A DNA stretch of 38,553 nucleotides from the NCBI GenBank assembly GCA_964516295.1, contig CAZEYT010000022.1:1-38553 (forward strand). Direction: 5' to 3'. This DNA comes from CAZEYT01 sp964516295. GTDB lineage: Bacteria > Verrucomicrobiota > Verrucomicrobiia > Chthoniobacterales > Terrimicrobiaceae. Made by a program: the position numbers and the translations under genes. The notes below the pieces were generated by a model. The model made no database searches and was not told where the DNA came from. It was given only the letters and a program-made list of their open reading frames with translations. Below, in pieces: positions 23,395-32,315 of the stretch. Positions within the stretch are counted from its first letter, which is position 1. Each line of letters begins with the position of its first letter.

Positions 23395-24495
23395 ATGCCC
23401 CGGACAATGAAAGAGCGCGTGAGCATGAAAATGATCGCCCAAGAGCTGGGTGTATCCATTGCAACGGTTTCGCTGGCCCTCCGGAACCGGGGACCGATCT
23501 CGGAAAAAACAGGGGAGGAAATCCGTGCCTATGCACAAAAGATCGGCTACCAGCCCAATCCCCTCCTCGCTTCGCTGGCTTCCAAGCGATTCCGTGCCTC
23601 CGAGGCCGCGAAGGGCACGCCCATCGCGATTTTCGATTTTCCGAACTTCCGTGGTCGGAATGCACACAGCAGTCAATACCACGACCCGCTGGTCGCGGCA
23701 GCCGAGCAACTTGGTTACGCCCCTCACATTTACACCTTTCCGCGCACCGGATCGAAGCAAGGGCTCGCGAGGGAACTTTATTTCAAGATGATCCCCGGCA
23801 TCATCATCACCGGGACGCTCGATCCCTCCATGCTCGGCGAGGACTTTGACTGGAACCAGTATTCGGTCGTCCAGTGCGGCCGATGCCAGCGTTCGCCGAA
23901 TTTCCACACCACCCGCTCGAATATCTTCCAAGCCGTGAAGGAGGCGTTCAGCCAACTCTTCGCGCGGGGCTACCAGCGCATCGGCTGTGCATTCGGACGC
24001 CATGATCTGCCGGTGGAAGACGACGAGGCCCGGTTCGGCGCGGCGATCGCACTCGAGCACTCGTACTTGGCCAAATCAAACCAACTCCCGATTTACGAGG
24101 GGGACTTCGGCGATCAGAAGGCCGTGGCGAAATGGGCGAAGGCCAACAAGCCGGACGCGGTGATCGGTTTCTCGCCGGCCTTCCACTGGTTCCTACTCGA
24201 CGCCGGCTACGAGATCCCTGAGGAGTTGGGCTTTGCATCCCTACAGATCATGCCGAAGGACGCTGTATCGGAGATTTCGGGACTTCATCAACAACCGCAG
24301 GAGGTCGCCCGTCAGAGTGTTTTTCTCCTCGACCAACTCATCACCACGCGCGAACGCGGAATGGTGCAGCACCCGCTGAACATCCTGGTACCGTCGGTTT
24401 GGCAGGAGGGCCTGACGCTCCGTCCGCTGGAGGAGGCCGCCACGGTCCGGGAGTCCAAGCCGGTGCGCCCCCGGAAGCTCGCGGCGCGCAACTAA
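23395..24495 (+). CDS. LacI-family transcriptional regulator
   Basis: A 366-residue repressor with an N-terminal LacI HTH (MKMIAQELGVSIATVSLALRN, hinge region PISEKTGEEIRAYAQKIGYQPNPLLASLASKR) and a periplasmic-binding-protein-like effector domain (IAIFDF near 85, GIIITGTLDPSML, GYQRIGCAFGRHDLP, PDAVIGFSPAFHWFLL, ELGFASLQI). Starts at ATG 23395 or ATG 23407 are both credible; neither has a strong Shine-Dalgarno. It converges on the sugar symporter gene with overlapping stop codons. Together with the rhamnosidase upstream of the symporter it is a candidate controller of rhamnoside use. It is also the only LacI protein in the window and so the natural candidate for the AAAACCGTT(T) sites. Confidence 0.92.
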   Translation: MPRTMKERVSMKMIAQELGVSIATVSLALRNRGPISEKTGEEIRAYAQKIGYQPNPLLASLASKRFRASEAAKGTPIAIFDFPNFRGRNAHSSQYHDPLVAAAEQLGYAPHIYTFPRTGSKQGLARELYFKMIPGIIITGTLDPSMLGEDFDWNQYSVVQCGRCQRSPNFHTTRSNIFQAVKEAFSQLFARGYQRIGCAFGRHDLPVEDDEARFGAAIALEHSYLAKSNQLPIYEGDFGDQKAVAKWAKANKPDAVIGFSPAFHWFLLDAGYEIPEELGFASLQIMPKDAVSEISGLHQQPQEVARQSVFLLDQLITTRERGMVQHPLNILVPSVWQEGLTLRPLEEAATVRESKPVRPRKLAARN

Positions 24496-26084
24496 GCTTC
24501 GGAAGCTGCAGCTTCACGGCGGCGGGTCAGTTCGGCTTTGATCTCTTCGAGCTTGGCGCGGGTAAGGGGGTATCTCCAAAGCAGCAGCAGGCTCAGGAGC
24601 AGAAGGATGCCGGGGACAAAGGAAAACAGGATCCGCATGTTCATAATGCTCTCGGGAGTCTGGGCGGCTCCCGCTGAAGCGTCGAAGCCGGCGACCACGA
24701 GCGCGACACCGGCCAAGACCGGCTGGAGGGTGAACATGGTTTTCATGAGGAACCCACCCACGGCACCGAACATCCCCTCGCGCCGCGTGCCGTTCCGGAG
24801 TTCGTCCACGTCGGTGACATCCGCAATCATCGTCGGCAGGATCGTGTAAACGCTGCTGATTCCGACGGAGAAAAAGAAGGGAAGGATAAGCTGGAGATAA
24901 GGTGCCGCCGGCGTCACCAGAAAAAAGTTCAGCATGGTGCCGATGCTCATCCAAATTACAGCGTAGCGCAGGGCGCGGTCTTTCCCGAGAACACGGCAGG
25001 CCCAGTTCACCAGTGGCAGGGCGGCAAACGCCAGCAGCGTCGCCAGCGTTCCGGCGTAGCCGGCGAGGGTCGTTCCCGCGAGGGCATCGCCGGAGAAGAC
25101 CCAGTAGATGTTCAGCATCATGGCGAACTGCGAGAAAATGCCGTTCGTCAGCGAGATGAAGATGAAGAGCCCGACCACGCGCACGAAGTGGATGTTTTGC
25201 AAAGTGAGCAGGATCGAACGGAAGAGTCCCGGACCCTTGAACCCTTTCGACACGGGAACCGCCGCGTGTTCGTGCGTTTTGGTCAGGAGCCCGATCAGGC
25301 ACGGAATGCCGATCACGGCGACGAAGACGGAGAACCAGAAAAGGCCGTCAATCACCGTGTAAAACATCGGAAGAAAGCAAAACGGGACGAACCATGGCTG
25401 GAGTAGTCCGATCGCTTTGTTCAACGCCGCCTGGTAGACATAAACCCGTGTCCGACCATCGTAGGATGCGCACAACTCCATGCCGAGCGCGGTGTAGGGC
25501 ACCAGATAGACCGTCGTGAACACTGTGAAAATCAGGCTGCTGATCAGCATGTAGATGGCGACCGTGCGGTGATAGGCATTTTCCTGCGAAAAGAAGGCGG
25601 TAAACCCGCTGGTAAACGCCGCGAGCGCGTGCGGAGCCCGTGGGGCGGGTGTTGGAGCAGGGTTGGCCTCCCCTTCGGCGTCGGCGTTCGAAGTGGCGGT
25701 GGATTGCGCGACGAAGCTGGCATTCGTCCGCAGCGACTCGTCACGGGGAAAAAACGAATACGTCGCGATGAGGGTGAGCATGAAGCCGACGCCTCCGATG
25801 AGGATGAATGGCTTCCGGCGTCCCCAGCGCGAGCGGGAATTGTCGGAAACGTAAGCCATGACAGGATCGGTCACGGCGTCCCATGCGAGTTTGATTGCAA
25901 AGATGAACCCGATGACGATTGGGTTCATTCCGAGCGCGACGATGGTCAGGGTATTGAGGAGATTGAACGCATTGTTCCCGAGTGCTCCGGGGAAGGCCCC
26001 GGCAGCATAGAAAACGATGCTGCTGCGCGTGGCGTCCCGTTCTTGGGAAACGGCGGGTGATATTGGGGAGTTATCGGACGACAT
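24492..26084 (-). CDS. GPH-type sugar:cation symporter (MFS_2)
   Basis: A 530-residue inner-membrane transporter with about twelve hydrophobic segments. KLAWDAVTDPVMAYVSDNSR followed by RWGRRKPFI is the diagnostic loop of the glycoside-pentoside-hexuronide family (D-x2-D-P...SD...R.GRR.P). GISSVYTILPTMIADVTDVDE then RREGMFGAVGGFLMK is the conserved second-half motif. A ~50-residue Ala/Pro-rich loop (near 125-160) is longer than usual. ATG 26084 (MSSDNS) is preferred over a TTG nine bases earlier. It lies 51 bases downstream of the cytoplasmic rhamnosidase gene, so it probably imports the rhamnosides that enzyme hydrolyses. The C-terminus is charged (RREAAASEA). Confidence 0.92.
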   Translation of the reverse strand: MSSDNSPISPAVSQERDATRSSIVFYAAGAFPGALGNNAFNLLNTLTIVALGMNPIVIGFIFAIKLAWDAVTDPVMAYVSDNSRSRWGRRKPFILIGGVGFMLTLIATYSFFPRDESLRTNASFVAQSTATSNADAEGEANPAPTPAPRAPHALAAFTSGFTAFFSQENAYHRTVAIYMLISSLIFTVFTTVYLVPYTALGMELCASYDGRTRVYVYQAALNKAIGLLQPWFVPFCFLPMFYTVIDGLFWFSVFVAVIGIPCLIGLLTKTHEHAAVPVSKGFKGPGLFRSILLTLQNIHFVRVVGLFIFISLTNGIFSQFAMMLNIYWVFSGDALAGTTLAGYAGTLATLLAFAALPLVNWACRVLGKDRALRYAVIWMSIGTMLNFFLVTPAAPYLQLILPFFFSVGISSVYTILPTMIADVTDVDELRNGTRREGMFGAVGGFLMKTMFTLQPVLAGVALVVAGFDASAGAAQTPESIMNMRILFSFVPGILLLLSLLLLWRYPLTRAKLEEIKAELTRRREAAASEA

Positions 26085-26135
26085 AAAGAGCAAGCGGGCC
26101 GCATGGGCACGGATCGCCGGATCCGACGAAGTCGG

Positions 26136-28898
26136 TTACGCTTCGCATTGCACCCCCGGGGAGTCGCAGACCGTTTGTGAGATATTGTTCACAATCTCGA
26201 CGCCCTCGGGAGCGTGGATGTCGGCGTCGATGCGACCGTTCACGCGTTTCCAATCGACCTCGATCCAGCCGCGCCGGTGGGCGATTTTTCCGGAGGCGCG
26301 GGTGATGCCGTGAACGACGGGTGAGAAAACCAAGCGGTCTGGATTTCCGGCGGCGGGCCGGAGCCCGAGAACGTAGCGGGCGGCGTAGATCGCCGGTGCT
26401 CCCACCCAGCTGTGGCAGAGGCTGCCCACATTTCGTTCGACTCCGGAGAAACACTCGGGGAGCGTCTCGAGGCCGAGCCCCTGAAGGTATCCGTAATGCT
26501 GTGCGATGAGTTCCTCCGCAAGGTCGGGGCGACCGAGGTCAGCAAGTGCGGGCAGGAGGAAATGAAAGATGAACAGTTCGAGGTGTCCGGACCCCTGCCC
26601 GTTCTTGATACCGCGCGCGAGATTCGAGCGCAGGGCGGGTTCGATTGCCCGCAGGATTCTCTGCCTCTGGTCGTGAGTTCCCCATGCAAAAGCCAGCGCG
26701 AGGGCGTTGGCATGAAGGCCCGGCGTGGTCGCACCAAGCGCCGGGAGGAGTGTTCCGCGCTCGTCGCTCCAGAGCATGTCGCCAATGGCGGCGTCAACGC
26801 GGGCGGCTTCGGCTTCAAAAAACGTGGCGTCGCAATCCCGCCCGAGCAAGGCGGCCAGCGCGGCGGTGGACCTCGCCGCCCGCAAACGAAAAAGATTCAA
26901 CAGCGCGTTTGCGCGGCCCTCCCGCTCGGAATTCAGGACGCCCCAGTCGATAAAAAGTCCGGGACCCTCCTTGTCCCACAGGCCGTGGTCACCGCATTTC
27001 CACGCTGTGCTGGACCAGATCGCCTCGATTGTCGGCCACATTTCCGCCACCGTCTCCAGATCGCCCGTCATCGCATGGTAATCCTCGACGATCGAAATCC
27101 AGAGAAGCGTGAAATCCTCCAGCGGATGCCGCAGCCAGGCCGGGGCGACGGCGGGAAGGAGTCCGTCGGGAAATTGCGCTTGGGCGAACACGCGGATTGC
27201 TCGACGCGCAGTGGTGTGCAGGTCGCCGGTGAGAAGGTTCTGTAGGAAAAGGTTCACCCGCAGGTCGCCTATGTAAGTGCCTCGTTCACGCCAAGGTGAA
27301 TCCGAGTAGGCGTCCTCGGTGGAGGCGATCAATGTTCGCATCGAGGCCGCCCAACTCCACTCCAGCGCGGGATGGTCACAACGGAATCGGGTGCCGTCCG
27401 GCCCAAGAGTGCGACGCGAGCGCACGGCCACCCGCCGCAGTGTCAGCGGGGCCGGACCAGAGGGCGAGCGGAGCGTCGCCTGCAAAAAGCGGCCCCCGCG
27501 GCAATGGAAGAGTTCCACCGTCTGCGGTCCGCCTTTCAGGACAAATCGTTCGGCCGAGTCCACGAATGGGTTCGAGAGATAGGGGGCCGCCCCGCCACTC
27601 GGGGCCTGCCAGTCGTCCACCGCGACATCCAAAATCGTTCCTTCTGGGGCATCCACTTCGACGATCGGATGGCCCAGGAATCCACCGAGAAACGAAACGC
27701 ACCATGTCGCCTCCGCAGCCTCGATCGTGGAAACCTCGTGCAGTGCCCCGGATGCCAGTCCGCGCACCGCATCAGCGACCGGCTCGTCCCAGCCCATCAT
27801 TCGCGCAGGCGTAAGCTTGGACGGATCGCCGTCGCAGAGGGTCCAATCCGCCGGCGGCACCTCGGCCGTTTCAGCGATGGTGCCCAGAGATTCACGCGGT
27901 CCGATTGCGGAAAGCACGAGCGGTTGGTCGCACGCCAGATCGCGGCGACCGTGAAGGCTGACCGGCGCATCGGACGGCACGCCCAAACAGTAGACCCAGT
28001 TTTCTGACAAAACCTCGAACTCGCCAGTGAGAAGGTTCCAGCCCCCGCGCAGCGGGAGAACGCAATAGCCATGATTCCCGAGCGGCGTGTTGGTATCGAC
28101 TGGGACAGCCTCGCCGTTGCAGCGCAACTCCGACCAGAAACAACTGACCCGGAGGTCGAGAGCGGTCTGCGCATGGATCCAAGTGGCAAACGCCCGCCAT
28201 GGACGCTTCGTGCCGGAATTCGGGCGGGTTGCGGCTTCCGGATCGTGCGAAAGAAAACCCACACGGCGTTCGTCGGACTTCAGAGCACCCGCCAGTTCGA
28301 TGCGGTGAAAATTCTGGATCTCAAATGAAGGTGCGACGCCCGAGTAGGGATGCAGCGGACCCCAGGGAGCGGCTTCGCCGCCGAGCACGACGAGCGGCTT
28401 TTTCTCGGCCCCGGAAACCAACCGGCGCGTGTCGCAAATCTCGACCGGATTCTGCGCGAAGCTGAAGAGCGGCGCATCGGCCGCCCACGCATCGAGCTTC
28501 CATCCAGTCCATTCCCCCGGCGTCGCCAGATCAACCCCGGCCGATCCACCCCAGGCGATGAATCCCGGCCGGCCGTCGGGCATGGATTGGAACGACGACG
28601 CCCCGAAAAAATTCACCTCGACCTCGATCCGGTTCTCACCGGCGCGCAGCCACCGCACCAGATCGTGCGTATCGTATTCCGGGAACTGAGTGACAAAGCG
28701 CCCGGGGCCACTCGCGACAAATTCGCCGTTCACCCGAAGCCGGTAGCGGGTGTCGGCAAAAACGTGAAGCGGGAAGGCCTCCGGAACCATGGACAACACC
28801 ACCGTTCGATCAAAACGAACGAACTGGTTGCGGGACGGCCCGATGCCCTCAAGCCACACAAATTTGGGGAATCCGTCAAAGCAGGAGAGAGAGATCAT
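26136..28898 (-). CDS. Alpha-L-rhamnosidase-like glycoside hydrolase (GH78)
   Basis: A 920-residue protein without signal peptide, so cytoplasmic. N-terminal beta domains (VFADTRYRLRVNGEFVASGPGR is the typical rhamnosidase N-domain strand pattern) precede an (alpha/alpha)6 barrel. DAYSDSPWRERGTYIGDLR is the catalytic block, where the Glu of RER fits the family's general acid. LPECFSGVERNVGSLCHSW and IYAARYVLGLRP mark the barrel end, and a small C-terminal beta domain closes the protein. It hydrolyses terminal alpha-L-rhamnose from oligosaccharides or glycosides by inversion. The symporter gene follows after 51 bases. A perfect AAAAAC-C-GTTTTT palindrome lies 48 bases upstream. The truncated gene at 2555-3086 is a distant homologue. 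Confidence 0.88.
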   Translation of the reverse strand: MISLSCFDGFPKFVWLEGIGPSRNQFVRFDRTVVLSMVPEAFPLHVFADTRYRLRVNGEFVASGPGRFVTQFPEYDTHDLVRWLRAGENRIEVEVNFFGASSFQSMPDGRPGFIAWGGSAGVDLATPGEWTGWKLDAWAADAPLFSFAQNPVEICDTRRLVSGAEKKPLVVLGGEAAPWGPLHPYSGVAPSFEIQNFHRIELAGALKSDERRVGFLSHDPEAATRPNSGTKRPWRAFATWIHAQTALDLRVSCFWSELRCNGEAVPVDTNTPLGNHGYCVLPLRGGWNLLTGEFEVLSENWVYCLGVPSDAPVSLHGRRDLACDQPLVLSAIGPRESLGTIAETAEVPPADWTLCDGDPSKLTPARMMGWDEPVADAVRGLASGALHEVSTIEAAEATWCVSFLGGFLGHPIVEVDAPEGTILDVAVDDWQAPSGGAAPYLSNPFVDSAERFVLKGGPQTVELFHCRGGRFLQATLRSPSGPAPLTLRRVAVRSRRTLGPDGTRFRCDHPALEWSWAASMRTLIASTEDAYSDSPWRERGTYIGDLRVNLFLQNLLTGDLHTTARRAIRVFAQAQFPDGLLPAVAPAWLRHPLEDFTLLWISIVEDYHAMTGDLETVAEMWPTIEAIWSSTAWKCGDHGLWDKEGPGLFIDWGVLNSEREGRANALLNLFRLRAARSTAALAALLGRDCDATFFEAEAARVDAAIGDMLWSDERGTLLPALGATTPGLHANALALAFAWGTHDQRQRILRAIEPALRSNLARGIKNGQGSGHLELFIFHFLLPALADLGRPDLAEELIAQHYGYLQGLGLETLPECFSGVERNVGSLCHSWVGAPAIYAARYVLGLRPAAGNPDRLVFSPVVHGITRASGKIAHRRGWIEVDWKRVNGRIDADIHAPEGVEIVNNISQTVCDSPGVQCEA

Positions 28899-28945
28899 TT
28901 GAGCAGGTTAGCGACCGTCCCGAACGCCGACAAAAACGTGCGAGC

Positions 28946-28958
28946 AAAAACCGTTTTT
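28946..28958. promoter_or_regulatory. Perfect palindrome AAAAACCGTTTTT upstream of rhamnosidase
   Basis: A 13-base perfect odd-centred palindrome 48 bases before the rhamnosidase start. It is the best-conserved copy of the AAAACCGTT(T) core. Its position fits an operator overlapping the promoter of the rhamnosidase-symporter unit. The rest of the 263-base gap to 29162 shows nothing recognisable except a T6 run just after the next gene's stop. Confidence 0.45.
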
Positions 28959-29161
28959 CCGATGAGCCGCAGGAAAAAGTCAACCCAATGGGAAAAGCCG
29001 GGCGAGGGAAGCGAAGGTAGCTCGCCACGGGAATGCTCAGGGCACAAGTATCGACATCGGGCGCAGAACCCTGCCTTCGCATCTTTCCGCGCTTCGGGCT
29101 CCATGCTGCGGCAGGCTGCCTTCCATTGCCCGGTGGTCCCGTTGAGTCAAAAAAGGCAGCG

Positions 29162-31246
29162 TCAGCTCAGCTCGACCATCTCCATGATCTCGAGACCGGG
29201 GATGCTCAGCTCAAGCCAACCATCGGCCACGTGCAAAGGGATCTCGGCGTTGTTGGAGGCGAGTCTCGCACGGGTGGGTGCGAAGCCGATAGGGAGCGCT
29301 GCGCGCACGCGAATCGTCGACACGGGAACCGGCGGCTGTTCCTCGGAGTAGTTGACGAAACTGAGGATCCAGGCGGATTCCTGTGTGGAGCGCATCCAGG
29401 TGATCTCAACGCAGCAGGGGGCGCACGTCTCAATCTGGTTTTCCTTCGGCAGATGGGCGCGAAGGAGTTTGCCGCCGTAGGCCTTGTGAGCGTGGTTGGG
29501 CAGGGCAAGAAAGTGGGAGTAAATGTAGAGGCAGGCTCCGCGCCCGAAGCACTGAAAGGTGATGGCGGGCGAGTCGGTTACGACGGACGAGGGGTTGCAG
29601 TGGTGCGAGGCGTAACGTGCCGGGTCGCCGGGGTCGAAGTGGGGGACAGCGACGTAGGCGAGGGGACGAGCCGTGGTGGCCTCGACAAACCATGCGTGTT
29701 CGCTGGACCAGTGCGGCGCGTGCAGGTGGGAGAGCGAGTAGCCGGTCTCGGGTTCGTGGATGGCGTGGTGCCCGGGTGTGGCGCGGCCGGTCCATCGGAC
29801 GCCCAGAACATCGGCGAGTTGGAAGTCGGGGAACTTGTGACCACTCAGGTCGTAGAGACCAACATTGCCGGTGGCGACGAGGAGACCGCCGTCGCGCACG
29901 AAGGCGCGGATTTCCTCGGCTTGCTCAGGGGTGAGGCAGACGCAGTTGTTGAGGACGAGGGTATTGACGCCCGAAGAGCCGATCTGGCCGGGGGGGACGA
30001 CGCGGGCCGGAATGTGGTGACGGGAGAGGATTTCCAGGGTGCCGGCGACCTCGTCGGTGTAGCGGGACTTGAACTGGAAGTTGTGAGCGGCTCCGCGGTC
30101 GCTCACGAGCGGCGTGCCATTTTCTTTGATGTCGACGCGGGCCTGGTCGTGGAAATAGACGCCGGTGAGCGCATACGGGCGCGGGAAGTGGCGGCGGCAG
30201 AGTCGAGTGAACGGCTCGGTACGGGCATGAACCTCGGCGAGGGCATCGTAGACAAAAGTGTCGAGGGTGCCGTCGGGGTTGATGTCGTGGATGCGGAAGG
30301 CGGCCCCGCCCGAAGCAAGGATATTGGCGGCCTCGCAGCAGATCGTCTCAACCGCCTTGAGCGACTGGTGGTCGGTGAGTCGCTCGTTGACGGGCGTGAG
30401 CATCTCGAAGGGCCAGGCCGACGTGAAGGCACCGAAGACCTTGGCGCTCACTCGCTGATGCAGGCGACCCATGTGAATGTCGCCCGAGGCATAGTCGCTG
30501 GCGTCACGGCCGGTGCGGGCGTCCATACCGCATTTGACGGAGCCGAACGTGATAGTCGAGAATTGGTGGGCAACGGTGATGGACGGTTTGGCGCGTTTCG
30601 CTGCGTCTGTAACGAAATGGGCGTATTCGGCCATCCAGTCCATGCGGCGGTTGTAAAAGGCCATCCAACCGGGGTCGCCGAGATCGACGGTGAGCGGGAT
30701 CTCAGCGTTGAACTCGCGGCGCCAGCGTTCGCGGCAGGTGTGGCACAGGCAAAAGTCCGGCCAAAACGTCATGTCAACGTAGACTCCGTCGATGTCGTAA
30801 GCCGACAACTCGGCGACCTCGCGGGCAGAGTAGTCGCGGTAGTCCGCGTTGTTGGGGCATGCAAACCAAGTGCGGTTGACGGGCTGCGATTTACCGGGCA
30901 GAACCATCCGCCACGCGGGCTTTTCGTTGGTAGGATAGGTGGCCACGATTGAGGTCCAAATGCCGACGATGTCGATGTTAGCCTTGCGCAGGAGCGCGAC
31001 GGTTTCACCGAAGATGTCGCGACCGTCGAGGTTGGGGTGCATGCGGCCGACGGTGGACTTGAAGAAGGAGTAGCCGAGATGGTTGACGGCGTAGATCATC
31101 GCGCAGTCGACCCCGGCGCGCTTCATCTCCGAGACGTATTTCTCGGGATCGTAGCGGCGCATGAACGACGGGTCGTGGTCGGAGATGTGCATGTCAACGA
31201 GCATGCGGCTGTAAGAATTTTCAAACCAACGGGTGCGGGAGATCAT
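29162..31246 (-). CDS. GHL6-like putative glycoside hydrolase (beta-galactosidase/fucosidase-like)
   Basis: A 694-residue cytoplasmic protein. The N-terminal ~330 residues look like a (beta/alpha)8 barrel of the 'hypothetical glycosyl hydrolase 6' type: MLVDMHISDHDPSFMRRYDP, FGETVALLRKANIDIVGIWTS, YDIDGVYVDMTFWPDFCLCHTC (strand-4 Asp, then a Cys pair) and KPSITVAHQFSTI. A Rossmann-like, trimerisation-type domain follows (IPARVVPPGQIGSSGVNTLVLNN, IRAFVRDGGLLVATGNVGL), as in GH42 and many GHL6 proteins, and then a beta-sandwich ending LELSIPGLEIMEMVELS. Enzymatic activity in this group is largely unproven. It is divergent from an AraC gene 72 bases away. Long frames on the opposite strand are shadows. 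Confidence 0.78.
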   Translation of the reverse strand: MISRTRWFENSYSRMLVDMHISDHDPSFMRRYDPEKYVSEMKRAGVDCAMIYAVNHLGYSFFKSTVGRMHPNLDGRDIFGETVALLRKANIDIVGIWTSIVATYPTNEKPAWRMVLPGKSQPVNRTWFACPNNADYRDYSAREVAELSAYDIDGVYVDMTFWPDFCLCHTCRERWRREFNAEIPLTVDLGDPGWMAFYNRRMDWMAEYAHFVTDAAKRAKPSITVAHQFSTITFGSVKCGMDARTGRDASDYASGDIHMGRLHQRVSAKVFGAFTSAWPFEMLTPVNERLTDHQSLKAVETICCEAANILASGGAAFRIHDINPDGTLDTFVYDALAEVHARTEPFTRLCRRHFPRPYALTGVYFHDQARVDIKENGTPLVSDRGAAHNFQFKSRYTDEVAGTLEILSRHHIPARVVPPGQIGSSGVNTLVLNNCVCLTPEQAEEIRAFVRDGGLLVATGNVGLYDLSGHKFPDFQLADVLGVRWTGRATPGHHAIHEPETGYSLSHLHAPHWSSEHAWFVEATTARPLAYVAVPHFDPGDPARYASHHCNPSSVVTDSPAITFQCFGRGACLYIYSHFLALPNHAHKAYGGKLLRAHLPKENQIETCAPCCVEITWMRSTQESAWILSFVNYSEEQPPVPVSTIRVRAALPIGFAPTRARLASNNAEIPLHVADGWLELSIPGLEIMEMVELS

Positions 31247-31318
31247 GACAATATGAATCCCCGAACGCAGCGCATTTGGGAATGGAAGCCGTTGCTAAAT
31301 TCATGTATGTTGTTGCTC

Positions 31319-32113
31319 ATGCAAAGACGCGAAAGAAAGGACAAAACCGGAGCGACAACGGTTCACAAGACGCGATTCCAGAACTTTGCGATTGTGGCTG
31401 TGGAGTTGCCCGAAGGGTGGAGGTATCCCGAGCATGTGCATGACAATGCATGGCAGATATTGCTTGTTCGGGAGGGCGAGGTGGAGGCAATTGTGGACGA
31501 GGTGGCCTACCGGGCGAAGGCGGGTGAGTTCTTGATTTATCCTCCGGGTGCAAGGCATGCGGAGCGGTTAGTCACGGCGGGGCCCGCGCGCGCAGTGTAC
31601 ATCGGGTTTCGGGCGCGGCACGAGAGAGCGGATTTGAAACCTCATCTGCTGGACTTGGGCGGACACGCGGCGCGGCTGGTGGACTGGATGCTAGAACGGT
31701 CGCCGCCATCGTCCGCGGAGGACTGGACGTTTCTGGACGCGCAGTTGGAGTTGCTGTTGCTGGAGTTCGAGCGACCGACGCGGCGAGACACCTTGGTGGA
31801 CCGGGTTCGGCACCGTGTGGCGGGCCGCCTTACAGAGACGTGGTCGCTGGAGGTGTTGGCGAAGAAGGAGGGAATGAGCCGTTTTCACTTTGCACGCGTA
31901 TTTCGGAAGGCGAGCGGGACGACGCCTGGGAGGTTTGTGCGCAGGTTGCGGGTGGACGCGGCAAGGGTCTTGATCGAGGGGACGACTTTGCCCTTGAAGG
32001 CCATCGCGGAGCAGACGGGGTTCGCCGACGAGTTTCACCTCTCCAAGACGTTCCGGCAGGAAATCGGCACGCCTCCGAAGCGGTGGCGGAAAGAGCATCC
32101 GTTATCGGAGTAA
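31319..32113 (+). CDS. AraC-family transcriptional regulator
   Basis: A 264-residue regulator with a small cupin sensor (YPEHVHDNAWQILLVREGEVEA, AGEFLIYPPGARHAERL) and the double-HTH DNA-binding domain (SLEVLAKKEGMSRFHFARVFRK, LPLKAIAEQTGFADEFHLSKTFR, final GTPPKRWRKE). Starts at 31253, 31307 or 31319 are possible. 31319 (MQRRERKDKT) avoids the hydrophobic, promoter-derived leader and leaves a 72-base divergent gap to the GHL6-like gene, which it likely controls. The sensor His residues suggest a metal- or sugar-binding cupin. The DNA-binding half is Arg- and Lys-rich. Confidence 0.9.
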   Translation: MQRRERKDKTGATTVHKTRFQNFAIVAVELPEGWRYPEHVHDNAWQILLVREGEVEAIVDEVAYRAKAGEFLIYPPGARHAERLVTAGPARAVYIGFRARHERADLKPHLLDLGGHAARLVDWMLERSPPSSAEDWTFLDAQLELLLLEFERPTRRDTLVDRVRHRVAGRLTETWSLEVLAKKEGMSRFHFARVFRKASGTTPGRFVRRLRVDAARVLIEGTTLPLKAIAEQTGFADEFHLSKTFRQEIGTPPKRWRKEHPLSE

Positions 32114-32234
32114 GCGGGGGTGGGAACCGTCGTTGTAGCGGGGTTGGTTGATGATCCCGTTTTGATCAACACCTGGGAGCAAGACACGGTCACCCGTCTG
32201 GTGGAGCGGCGTCCTACGTTGCATGCGCGACATC

Positions 32235-32247
32235 GAAAAAACCGTTC
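32235..32247. promoter_or_regulatory. Candidate operator GAAAAAACCGTTC upstream of ManA-like gene
   Basis: Shares twelve consecutive bases (GAAAAAACCGTT) with the site before the PEP-CTERM gene at 967, in the same orientation. It lies 68 bases before the ManA-like start. The right half of the palindrome is imperfect (GTTC). Confidence 0.4.
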
Positions 32248-32315
32248 ACTGGCTTCCGTTTCCAGTTTGCGTTTAGAAGGAACCGTCGCACGCTCGGAGT
32301 TCCCTTTCGCAAGCC

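Noticed and set aside
29033..30952. Long plus-strand frame (639 codons) opposite the GHL6-like gene
   Set aside because: Gly/Val/Arg-rich, no domain, and exactly antiphase to a gene with clear barrel motifs; shadow of GC-rich codon use.
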